Assembly (NCBI RefSeq): GCF_041080795.1
Contig: NZ_CP129674.1
Coordinates: forward strand, 1,736,001-1,800,000
Source of the DNA: Bifidobacterium sp. WK041_4_12
GTDB taxonomy: Bacteria; Actinomycetota; Actinomycetes; Actinomycetales; Bifidobacteriaceae
DNA: 64,000 nt
Direction of reading: 5' to 3'
The stretch's first letter is position 1; every line of letters begins with the position of its first letter. Below, in pieces: positions 1 through 9,400 of the stretch. The translations under genes and the position numbers were made by a program. The notes beneath the pieces are model-generated. The model did not search any database. It was not told the origin of the DNA and worked only from the letters and a program-made list of their open reading frames with translations.

Positions 1-28
1 TCGTGCTTTTTTGTTGTTCTTGTGTCAT
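1..28 (-). CDS. 5' end of an unidentified gene (partial)
   Basis: On the minus strand an ATG at 28 opens a frame reading MTQEQQKST to the window edge, preceded by an AGTGGA-like Shine-Dalgarno sequence. It lies 71 bp downstream of the dapA stop on the same strand and could belong to the same transcript. In many bifidobacteria an RNase J gene follows dapA, so that is the first candidate, but nine codons cannot identify a protein. Confidence 0.35.
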
Positions 29-99
29 TTCCACTTGATTTTCTTTATTCAGTGCCTTCGCCTGATACGAAGGCAACGCTCATCGTATGATGTGCGAAT

Positions 100-1005
100 T
101 CAGAGCAAGCCCGCTCGACGCATGCCCTCTTCCGCCTTGTCGAGTTCGCGTGCACTCGGACCTACGTTAGGTTCGCGCATCGTTGTTCCTGGAATATATC
201 CCTTGATTTTCAGAGCTGCCTTTGCCATGACCGCCTGGAATCCATCACCGTTGAGAGCGGTGACGACAGGCTCGATCTGGGCCGCCAATTCCTGAGCCTT
301 ACGAATGTCTCCCGAATCGAATGCCTCGGCCAATTGCTTCATCGGCCTTGCGGCAACGTGGGCTGCGACTGATATCACACCTACGGCACCCATGGCCAGG
401 AAAGGCAGATAGAGTGAATCGTCGCCTGAATACCAGACCAGATTGGTAAGTCTGCGCTTGACCAAAGCTTCGGCGACATTCCCCGTTGCATCTTTTACTG
501 CTGCGACATGTTCGAATTCAGCGAGGCGCTGATAGGTGCTCGTCTTGACATGCAAACCGGTACGTCCGGGTACGTCGTAGACGATGATGGGTTTTTCGGC
601 CACTTCGTTCACTGCCTTGTAGTGTGCCACGATTCCATTCTGCGAAGGACGGGAATAGTAGGGCATCACAATAAGCAGACCATCGGCTCCTGCATTCTGC
701 GTCATTTCAGCCATGCGCACGGTGTGAGCCGTATCGTTCGAGCCTGCGCCCGAGATCACGGGGACATCAACGGCTTGCTTGACAACCTGAACGAGCTTGA
801 CCTTCTCTTCGAGATGGGTCACCGGCGACTCTCCGGTGGTTCCGTTTACCAGCAATCCATCCGCTCCATCGGCGACGAGGTGCTGGGCAAGGGCGGCTGC
901 AGCGTCGTAATCCATCGCGCCATCAGACTTCATAGGGGTGACCATCGCAGGTATGACGCGGCCAAATGGGGCTGGATCAAGAAGATTGGCGTTCGAATTG
1001 CTCAT
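100..1005 (-). CDS. dapA: 4-hydroxy-tetrahydrodipicolinate synthase
   Basis: DapA condenses pyruvate with aspartate semialdehyde, the first committed step to diaminopimelate and lysine. The protein (301 aa from the ATG at 1005) shows the family signature VNGTTGESPVTHLEEK near residue 55, the Tyr-containing PYYSRPSQNGI segment, and the Schiff-base lysine in AAVKDATGNV. Length is normal for the family. The frame extends nine bases upstream to a TTG, but the ATG at 1005 is the simpler start. dapB lies upstream on the same strand with a 168-bp gap that holds a large hairpin element (1056-1156), so dapA may be expressed from its own promoter inside or beside that element. Confidence 0.95.
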   Translation of the reverse strand: MSNSNANLLDPAPFGRVIPAMVTPMKSDGAMDYDAAAALAQHLVADGADGLLVNGTTGESPVTHLEEKVKLVQVVKQAVDVPVISGAGSNDTAHTVRMAEMTQNAGADGLLIVMPYYSRPSQNGIVAHYKAVNEVAEKPIIVYDVPGRTGLHVKTSTYQRLAEFEHVAAVKDATGNVAEALVKRRLTNLVWYSGDDSLYLPFLAMGAVGVISVAAHVAARPMKQLAEAFDSGDIRKAQELAAQIEPVVTALNGDGFQAVMAKAALKIKGYIPGTTMREPNVGPSARELDKAEEGMRRAGLL

Positions 1006-1055
1006 AAAACCCAAGGTACTGCGCGGCTGAGACTGGAATTGAGCGACAGAACGCC

Positions 1056-1156
1056 TTCATTGTGAACTTGTCAAAGTATCAAAGCTCAAAAACTGGGGAA
1101 AACTGAGCTAAACAAGCCAAAAATCGACGTTTATACTTTGACAAGTTCACAATGAA
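1056..1156. repeat. Hairpin element A (24-bp perfect terminal inverted repeats)
   Basis: The 24 bases at 1056-1079 are the exact reverse complement of 1133-1156. The arm begins TTCATTGTGAACTTG and ends AAGTAT at the loop side. A smaller stem (AGCTCA at 1083-1088 with TGAGCT at 1104-1109) sits inside. It lies 17 bp after the dapB stop and about 50 bp before the dapA start. The 3' inner core (AAAAATCGACGTTTATACTT) resembles the core of elements B and C in this window. Confidence 0.85.
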
Positions 1157-1173
1157 CGGAACAGACGCGGAAT

Positions 1174-1920
1174 TTAGAGGTTGAGGAAGGAGTTGAGGCC
1201 GATGGTGAGGCCTGAATGGCCTTGCTGCGCCATGGTGCGGACGGCGAGCAGCACACCAGGCATGAAAGAACCGCGATCGAAGCTATCGGCGCGTATCGTG
1301 AGCTGCTCTCCAGCGTTGCCAAGCAGTACCTCTTCGTGCGCATTGAGTCCACGCAGCCTGACTGCATGCACATGAATGCCATCGATGACTTCGCCACGAG
1401 CCGAAGTGCCGTTCTGCGTCCCGTCAGGAATGCTGCCCAGCTTCGCTGCACGGCGTGCATCCGCAATCGTATGCGCAGTATGTATTGCCGTGCCTGATGG
1501 GGCATCCACCTTGTCGGGATGATGCAGTTCGATCACTTCTGCCGATTCGAAGTATCGGGCTGCCACGCCAGCGAAGTAATCGGCAAGAACCGCGGAAATC
1601 GCAAAGTTCGGAGCGATGAACACACCGACATTCGGATGATCTGCCAGTGCCGTGCGAATCTTCTCGTATTTCTCTTCCGTCCAGCCGGTTGTGCCGACGA
1701 CGACGCTGACATCACGACTGATCAGTTCAAGAACATTGCTCAGCGTTACCGAAGGCACGGTGAAATCAACGGCAATGTCGGTATTGTCGGGCTTGATCAG
1801 ATCGAATGAGTCGCCTGCATCAAGCCGCTGGGACACTTCCATGTCTTCTGCCGATTCAACTGCTCCGACAACGGTGCGACCCATGCGCCCATGGGCTCCT
1901 ATTACTGAAACCTTGATCAT
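1174..1920 (-). CDS. dapB: 4-hydroxy-tetrahydrodipicolinate reductase
   Basis: DapB reduces the dapA product with NAD(P)H in the diaminopimelate pathway. The 248-aa protein opens with a Rossmann motif (VIGAHGRMGRTV, residues 6-17) and carries the substrate-binding/catalytic block ELHHPDKVDAPSGTA near residue 130. The start is supported by AAGGAAAGG nine bases upstream of the ATG. It begins 57 bp after the stop of the AdnB-like gene, so it may be read through from the helicase operon. dapA follows beyond hairpin element A. Confidence 0.96.
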   Translation of the reverse strand: MIKVSVIGAHGRMGRTVVGAVESAEDMEVSQRLDAGDSFDLIKPDNTDIAVDFTVPSVTLSNVLELISRDVSVVVGTTGWTEEKYEKIRTALADHPNVGVFIAPNFAISAVLADYFAGVAARYFESAEVIELHHPDKVDAPSGTAIHTAHTIADARRAAKLGSIPDGTQNGTSARGEVIDGIHVHAVRLRGLNAHEEVLLGNAGEQLTIRADSFDRGSFMPGVLLAVRTMAQQGHSGLTIGLNSFLNL

Positions 1921-1976
1921 TCGTGCAAACCTTTCCTTGATGTGGTCATGATAACCGCAATTGTGTACCGTGTGAT

Positions 1977-4900
1977 TCAGTCCTCATCTGATATGCGGGG
2001 CAAACCTGCTTCCAGATCATGAAGGATCTCTTCACTCGAACGTGGACGCGCCCTGATCTCACGAAGCTCTGGCTTCGATTCGCTCACATAGTAGAGGCAA
2101 GCGTCAATCAGACTGATGTCCGTTGATTCCATCATCGAAAGCAGAACCCTATACATATCCAATTGCAGCAACTTGATGCGGATGTCTTCTGAAGTCGCTG
2201 GACGTCGCCCTGTCTTCCAATCGACGATGGTATATTTCGCAGTCTGCCCCTGATGATGAGGCTGGTCGCCGCTGCCAGATGCTGAAGTATCGAGACCGCC
2301 GTGGAACACGGCATCCAGCTTGCCCTTCAACACACGATTGCCAATCGAAGCAACTATCGGACGCTCCACCCACGCAACGCTTCTCTTCACCCAGGCTGAG
2401 TCACTCAGCCGCCGCTCCCAGTTGGCAAGCTGCTGTTCTTCGGCAGTTTGAGCTTGACCTTGTCGCTGTTCCAGCTCCAGCAACATCGCTTGCCGAGTCG
2501 ACTCGATGGCGATGCCGTCAAGGCCTCCGTCCTGTTGCAAGGTGGAATCATCCTGCGCCGCAAGGAAGCTGCTCGCCCATTCATGGAAGCGAGTGCCTAT
2601 TTTCGCGGCAGCAGAAGGCATGCGTGGAATCGGCCGAACGATGCCACGCCAGTAACGACGCTCTCTGGCTTCATCGTGGTCACCGGCGAGCGCCTGCAAT
2701 GCCGTGACGTTCTGGCCTCCGGCTGAAAGAATCTGCATGCCGCTCCTACGCAAGGCTTGCAGGTCCTGGGGATTGCCATGCAATGCCCCTAGTCGTCCTG
2801 AGCGTTGAGCAACCACCTGCGTCGCCTGGGTGAGCAACGGCGTGCTCCGAGGGGAAGTCTCCTTGTCGGTCTTATGCGCTCCAACGGTATCCTTTACAGC
2901 TGCATCCTCTACAGCCGGGTGCCCTACAGCAGCATGTTCTACAGCAGCATCCGCTCCCCCGACATCACTGGCTTCAAGAATCTGCCAAGCCGATGCATCG
3001 AGTGCGGCTTGTATTCGTGGATGCAGCGTCATCGGCCAGAGCATCGCATCGGAGTCGTCAGCGCGCGACATTCCCGAATCCTGAGCCTTCGACGCATCAT
3101 CGGTGGCACACTCGGACAATGCGGCAAGTATCGCAGCGCGGTACTCCTGAGCGTTATCCCCCAAGAAGTACCCTGTGAATTCAGGGAATTCCGAATCTGA
3201 CACCTTGCCCTGTGCCGCTGCATCAGAAGATTCAACACCAGAGGATTCCATATCAGAGGAATCATTGCCCTTCGAAGCGCGCAGCCCAGACATCGAAGTC
3301 TCACAGACACCGTCTGACTGCTTGGGAAGATCGCCGTCGCTGAAGTGAACGGCATCCGGGTTCCCAACAAAGCCCAGATAGCTTTCAGTCCAAAAGTTCG
3401 ATGCCTCGGAGCCATCAATCAGATCGGATTTCGAACCATTGGCCTTGCCATGAAGTGATGCGCTGTAGCTTAGCAACGCATCATGGCGTGCGCGAGTCAG
3501 TGCAACGTAGGCCAATCGACGCTCATCGTCGTGATATCGCGAACCGTACTCTCGCTGCTGCGGAAGCCACTCCCCGCTTGCCGCATTGTTTCCCACACTG
3601 TTTCCTGCATTGTTTGCCCCGTCATTCACCGCGTCGTTCGCCCCATCATTCGCCATATCGCGGCATTCCCCGTACACCTCATCTTCAAGGCTTGCCAGGT
3701 TCATGGCATCAAGATTGCTCAATGGGCTGGATTCCTCAGCAGCATCATGCGGGAAGCGTGGCAGAATTCCAGAATCTGCACGAATGGGCACGGGAACGGC
3801 TGTCGCATCGTCCATCCAGCTCTTCGCTGTGGAAACATAGCGTGCCGGATGCGCCAATCTCCCCGAACTATCAATCACCGGCGTATGGGTCTGTCTGATT
3901 TTCAGCCCATCCCCCTGATTGCTGGGGAATGTGCCCGACTTCATGCCAACAACCGCAACGGCATCCCATTCGAGACCCTTGGACTGGTGGATGGTCATCA
4001 GCACCACATCGGGATGGCCTGCAATGTCGCTGGCAGGCTCCTCGGGACTTTTGCCCATCGAATCGACCCAGGCTACGAATCCGCGCAGCGTCGATGGCGT
4101 ACCGTCCTGCAGTTCAGCTTCGAAGGTATCAACCAGAGATTCAAAGGTATCCAGACTGGACTGGGCGGTACTGCGGTCGAGAGCGAGGCCGGAGCCGAGG
4201 CCGTCCCTTTCGGCATGCAGACTCTGCGAGAGCACGACATCGATGTCGAGCTGCAAGGCGTGCACTGCAGCTCGCAGAACGGTTTTCAGTCCAGAACCTG
4301 CCTGCGCCTGAACCTGGCTGAGCACCGATGCGAACTGCAGCAGCAGGAAGCGCCCACGCTCGCTTATCCGAGAACCCTTACGATTCAGAATCGATGCGAG
4401 ATCGTCATCCATCAGCACATCGATGGCAAAAACACTGTTGGGCACGCTGTCACGATGCTGCTTCACATATTCATGCATCTGGCTGCGTTTCACTCCCGCT
4501 GGGGCGAGACCCGCCTCGACAAGCCCCCGATACTGGCTTTCGGCATTAAGACTTTTGACCATCTGGGCGAAGGCATCAAGATCGGCAGGATTCACATTGA
4601 ATCGTGGCGTAGCCAGCAGCCGCATCAACGCCGTTACATCCGTATGATTGCAGATTACGTTCAGCAGGGCGCGCAGGTCCCGGATTTCCGGCCTGTCGAG
4701 CAAGGCTGAATACCCCACAACTTCATAGCTCAGGCCAGCCTCGTACAAAGCATCGCAGTATTGAGGAAGATTGGTCTTCGATCTGAAGAGAATCGCCACA
4801 TGAGGCGCATGCATGTCAATCGCTTCGGCAGCTACCCCATCGCTGGCTGAAGCGGCCGATGCAGCACCATAGCGACGTTTGGCCGTCTGCACGAAACGAA

Positions 4901-6467
4901 TCACTCCCTGAATCTCTTCGTCCAAGGTCTGCGTTGCCAGCAGTCCCAAGGTGCCACGATCCGCATCGTCCCGCGCTCGCAGATGCTTCACATCGACTTC
5001 GCGCATGGTGGCACTCGTAATCGTCCCCCGCTCCTGACGCAGCGGAAGGGTCAGGTTGTTGGCGGCATCCAGAATCAGCGACCCGTTTCTGAAGGTCTGA
5101 GACAGCGAATATTGCCGGGTTGGAGTGAAGGGGGCACGAGTCGAAAGCCTGTCGAATTCTTGCAGAAAGGTTCTGAACGCTCCCGGGCTTGCCCCTCGCC
5201 ATGCATAGATGGACTGAAATGGGTCACCGACCGCGCTTACTGCAGAACTGTCAGCATGCTTCTTCGATCCGTGGGCACGCCGCGAATCTGCCGCATTCGC
5301 CTCCTCTGCCTTGTCATCAGGATGGAACAATGCTGCAATCAGTAGGGCTTGCGTGGTGGACGTGTCCTGATATTCGTCCAGGAATACGTGTGAGAAGCGT
5401 CTGCGATATTGCGCGCCTATCGAGGGGAATCTGGTAACCAGCTGGTATGCAGCCAGGGTGAAATCGCTGAATTCAGCCATATTCGCCTGCCGCTTTGCTT
5501 CCTGATACTGCTCGGCCAGGGTGAGGAGCATCTCTCGATTCTGAGCGATGGTTCTGAGATGATTGGCCTTGTATGCGCGTCGCAAATCCCGATTATGCGC
5601 AATTGCCGCCAACTTCTTGGCTCGCGCCTTGTCGCTCAGTTTCGCGTCAGGGTCGATTGGTGCGATCTTTTTGGCTCCGGGTTCGGTGTGAGGGATTTCA
5701 ACACCTTCAAGGATGGTGTCCAGACGGCTGATGAAGGCCGAATCCCAGTCGTGAATGCGTCGGGCTGCCTGTGCAAAGGTGGTGCATGACCCGTCAATCA
5801 TCGAATTGGCACAGGCATGTGCCACGGCAAGCACGTTATTGACGGTAGCCGAGAACCCTTTTGAGGCGACATCGGCATCCGAAGGGGTTGCCGCCGCCAG
5901 TTTTCGAAGCAGACGATCCTCAGAAGCATCATCGTCCAGCCTTGCTGCATCCTCGCCTTCCGCTGTCTTGTCAGATGAGGGTTCCTCAGTGGCAAAAAGG
6001 CTCTGAATATGCTGCCCTACGACTTCTGCAGCGAGCTGGTATGCGCCAGCATCGCTTAATGGTTGGGTGGACTGGTTGAACCCCACCAGCAATCCGTATT
6101 GACGCACGATGCTCTGGAAGAAGGCGTCATAGGTCTGCACCTCAGGTTTGAGAAAGATGCTTGCACCATTGTCACAATGTGCGATAACCGCTGCGGACAC
6201 TCGTGTCAGCAACTCAGAGGCCGCCTTGCGCGTGAAGGTCAGGCCCAGGATGCGTTCAGGTGGAACCCCCGATTCTATGAGCCGCACGATGCGCATCGTC
6301 ATCGTCATCGTCTTGCCGGAACCTGCACCGGCGACGATGAGCTGATTGGCGCTGATGTTGGCTTCGATGATGGACCGCTGTTCATCGGTACTCGTGAAGG
6401 CTGGCCTTGCACGATGCTGGCCTTGCGGTGAATCCTTGTGCTGCGCGGCGGCTGTGCCCTGTGTCAT
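1977..6467 (-). CDS. adnB: AdnB-like ATP-dependent helicase-nuclease subunit
   Basis: This is a UvrD/Rep-type SF1 helicase with a C-terminal RecB-family nuclease, the layout of mycobacterial AdnB, which with AdnA resects double-strand breaks. From the ATG at 6467 it is 1496 aa. Visible motifs are Walker A AGAGSGKT (residues 46-53), DEYQDT (about 363), MTIHQSKGLEW (about 826), YVALTRARH (about 985) and the nuclease motif TIVDWKTGRRP (about 1414). The ATG at 6467 overlaps the upstream stop as ATGA, so the pair is probably translationally coupled; the frame runs 39 bases further 5' but this start fits the overlap. At 1496 aa it is longer than mycobacterial AdnB (about 1100 aa), partly through Asn/Asp/Ala-rich low-complexity inserts near 2880-2960 and 3585-3665. 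The subunit assignment rests on architecture only. Confidence 0.8.
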   Translation of the reverse strand: MTQGTAAAQHKDSPQGQHRARPAFTSTDEQRSIIEANISANQLIVAGAGSGKTMTMTMRIVRLIESGVPPERILGLTFTRKAASELLTRVSAAVIAHCDNGASIFLKPEVQTYDAFFQSIVRQYGLLVGFNQSTQPLSDAGAYQLAAEVVGQHIQSLFATEEPSSDKTAEGEDAARLDDDASEDRLLRKLAAATPSDADVASKGFSATVNNVLAVAHACANSMIDGSCTTFAQAARRIHDWDSAFISRLDTILEGVEIPHTEPGAKKIAPIDPDAKLSDKARAKKLAAIAHNRDLRRAYKANHLRTIAQNREMLLTLAEQYQEAKRQANMAEFSDFTLAAYQLVTRFPSIGAQYRRRFSHVFLDEYQDTSTTQALLIAALFHPDDKAEEANAADSRRAHGSKKHADSSAVSAVGDPFQSIYAWRGASPGAFRTFLQEFDRLSTRAPFTPTRQYSLSQTFRNGSLILDAANNLTLPLRQERGTITSATMREVDVKHLRARDDADRGTLGLLATQTLDEEIQGVIRFVQTAKRRYGAASAASASDGVAAEAIDMHAPHVAILFRSKTNLPQYCDALYEAGLSYEVVGYSALLDRPEIRDLRALLNVICNHTDVTALMRLLATPRFNVNPADLDAFAQMVKSLNAESQYRGLVEAGLAPAGVKRSQMHEYVKQHRDSVPNSVFAIDVLMDDDLASILNRKGSRISERGRFLLLQFASVLSQVQAQAGSGLKTVLRAAVHALQLDIDVVLSQSLHAERDGLGSGLALDRSTAQSSLDTFESLVDTFEAELQDGTPSTLRGFVAWVDSMGKSPEEPASDIAGHPDVVLMTIHQSKGLEWDAVAVVGMKSGTFPSNQGDGLKIRQTHTPVIDSSGRLAHPARYVSTAKSWMDDATAVPVPIRADSGILPRFPHDAAEESSPLSNLDAMNLASLEDEVYGECRDMANDGANDAVNDGANNAGNSVGNNAASGEWLPQQREYGSRYHDDERRLAYVALTRARHDALLSYSASLHGKANGSKSDLIDGSEASNFWTESYLGFVGNPDAVHFSDGDLPKQSDGVCETSMSGLRASKGNDSSDMESSGVESSDAAAQGKVSDSEFPEFTGYFLGDNAQEYRAAILAALSECATDDASKAQDSGMSRADDSDAMLWPMTLHPRIQAALDASAWQILEASDVGGADAAVEHAAVGHPAVEDAAVKDTVGAHKTDKETSPRSTPLLTQATQVVAQRSGRLGALHGNPQDLQALRRSGMQILSAGGQNVTALQALAGDHDEARERRYWRGIVRPIPRMPSAAAKIGTRFHEWASSFLAAQDDSTLQQDGGLDGIAIESTRQAMLLELEQRQGQAQTAEEQQLANWERRLSDSAWVKRSVAWVERPIVASIGNRVLKGKLDAVFHGGLDTSASGSGDQPHHQGQTAKYTIVDWKTGRRPATSEDIRIKLLQLDMYRVLLSMMESTDISLIDACLYYVSESKPELREIRARPRSSEEILHDLEAGLPRISDED

Positions 6468-9400
6468 CTGCGTTCCTCCATCACGTTCGCATGAAGCAGT
6501 TCCCAAGCCTTACACGTATTCGAACCATTGCCGGAAGCATTCGCATTATGGCATCGGCTGGCATCAAGCTGCATGCGTGCATCCGTGCTCGACAGCCGCA
6601 CACTGGCAGCGAAGAACACACGCGAAATCATGCTGAGCGCCCAGATTCCCTGCGTATGCTGACTGCGCACGATAAACGCCCACAATTCCCTATCGACCGT
6701 TTCAGGGCAACTCTGCTCGGAGAATTCAACGTCGATGAAACTGTCAATGCTTCGATGATGCGTTCGAGCTTCGAATATGGTATTGAATTGTCCGTCTGCA
6801 ATCAAGCCTGGCTGATGATTGGTTTCAGGAAGCGCGTAGGCAAAGGCCGGAGCCTCATTCTGCGCCACGTCGAAAAGATCTGCCTGAGAAACCGACCGGG
6901 TTTGACGTGCAACGCCTGCGCCCTCAGAATCGAACAGGGTTGCAAGCTGATAGCAGACGAGCTGCAAATCATTGAACATGTCCTTGGCGGTATGCCCCGC
7001 TCCCGTCTTATAGTCCACGATGCGAATCGTCTCACGATCTTCGAAGCGGCGATGCTCGATTCTATCGATGCGCCCTGTAAGACCAACCTTGACCGATTCC
7101 TGCATGCCCGGCATGAAACCGCCGCTTAACGCGCTCATCACTCCAAACAGTTCATGTTCATCGAGCGCGTGCTCCGGGTATGTTCTATTCCAAATGGGCA
7201 GCAGATCGCTGACTGATATGCACGCATTGAAGGGGTGTTCAGCCTCGGAGGATACGAAACTACCGACCTTGACAGGAGATTTGCCTTCCGAGCCATATTC
7301 AGGCTGCACGCCATCGACAAAATATGACGCAATGTTATGGAGAATCTTGGGAACGAGCCGACGCTTTGAAGCACTGAGAAACATGTCCTCTGGATTTGGA
7401 TGCTCGACGCTCACGCCGGCAAGCTCCTGATAGATCGATTCCAGACGTGCTGTGACTTGTGATTTCAGGGCTTCACGGCCCTGCCCATGTGTCGAGCCGA
7501 CACTTGATGAGGATTCAGACAATGCCAGTCTATCGAGCCCCTCGTTCGTTGCAATCTCAGCCACCTTGTGCACGATGGTTCCGAATTGCATATGCACATT
7601 GCTGGGCATAGGACCGGTGAATTGAGAATCCAACACCCATTCCAGCGGACACTGCCAGATCTTGTCCACCGCCGAAGGCGTCAGAACCACCGTCGGGCGG
7701 TCTGAGCGTTCTGACAAATCTGACTGGTTCGGCATATCCGAACGTTCCGGCCCCTTCGATGAATCGGATTGCGTGGACTGTTCCGACTCGTTCACCTTGA
7801 GGTCGTCTGACGAGCGCAGATACACAAACGGCCATGTTTCGGGATTGGCCTCCGCAACCCCACGACTGGCCAGCATCCGCAGGGTTGCCACAGAATCCTT
7901 GCCATCAGGACTCAGCGTTTCTGTACTTGCAGGGCCGCTCGTACCTGCGAGAGCATTGGAATTGCCGTCATGATGCAGCATTTCGTTTGCAAGTTGAGCC
8001 CTTGCTATGGTGACAATCCCTCGAACGCTGGTCTCAAGACCTGACCACTGCCCTTGCAGCGTCTTGTCATCAATGTCGTTCTGTGACGAAAGACCGACGC
8101 CAACCCGAGAGTATGGCACCTGTGCCAAATCGCTGAGACGCTCGAAGCGCTCTGGAAACATGCCGAACAACAGGTCAGAGGGAATCGTATCGGTATTCCA
8201 CACGGCACTGATTCTCAACTGTTCATCGGTTCTTGTCAGAGAGACGAGAAAACTCTTCTTCTCGGAGTTCAGAGTCGCAATCAGTCGTGCCGTCGAATAC
8301 ATTGCCCGGTCGTTATCGAAATCATCGTCTGAACTGGACCTGGTCGAGCTGCCAGGGGCACTGTCATCGACACTGCCATCGATATTGCCATGCAAGACGA
8401 TGTTCGCCAGTTCCTGAGTACCGAACAGCGTATCTCGCTCGACCAGATTCGGCCATACGCCCTGCTGCAGCGAAGGCATCCATACTATCGGCCAACGCTG
8501 TGCCTGTGCCAATGCTCCTGCAGGCGTGGTAAGCGTCACGGCATGCTCGATAGGACCGACATGGGCGAGGGAATCTGCCTCAATCTGCATGCCACGAAGC
8601 TGATTGATGAAATCATCGGTGCTGGCATAGCTTTGCGTTGCATCTGACAGCGTGAAGAGACGCATCAGGGCATCAAGTCTATCGTTTGCCAGCTCCCCTC
8701 GATTACCGGGTTCGAGTGACTCTTCCTGCCAGATGTCAGCAAGCGCGCATGCATGCCACGCCTTCCATAGCATCACGTCCGGCGGCACATCATCAGGAGT
8801 CGCGATGGAATGCTGCTTCATGAATGCTGCCACGTCCGCCTCGCAGGCGCGAATGACATGAATCGCATGCTCAAGCGCGCAGATATCCGCATCTTTGTCT
8901 GCTCCGGCTGCAATTGCATTGAGCACGGCCATGATGGTGTGAAGCTCTTCATCAGTAGCTGTAACCATCAGGGCAAGCAGCAATTGCCGGGTGATGACCG
9001 GCTCTTGGGTTGTGGCATGGAAAGGATCGTCTATCGTGATGCCACTGAGCTGCTGGGCATGTGCCGCTTGCTGATTGACATTGTCTGCCCAGCCGAGCAT
9101 ATGCTCTCGAATGTCGGCAATCAGGGATGCGTTGATTTCAGAATCGACGGTATTGGTCGCTACTGCACCATCCACCATGCAGAGAGCGCAGCAGGTGTCC
9201 AGCACCGATTCCAGACGCTGCAAGCGCATCGGACGAGGTTCCTTCGTTGAAGTGTTGGTTGCGAAAATCAGCGGACTGGACAGCAAGCTTCTCAAACGAT
9301 TGGCCCACCAGCGGGATTGCGTCCGCGCATTGGTTGCCACGTCGTTTGTCACATTATTAAACGCATTGTTTGCCGCATCACCGCTCGCATTGGTTGTCAT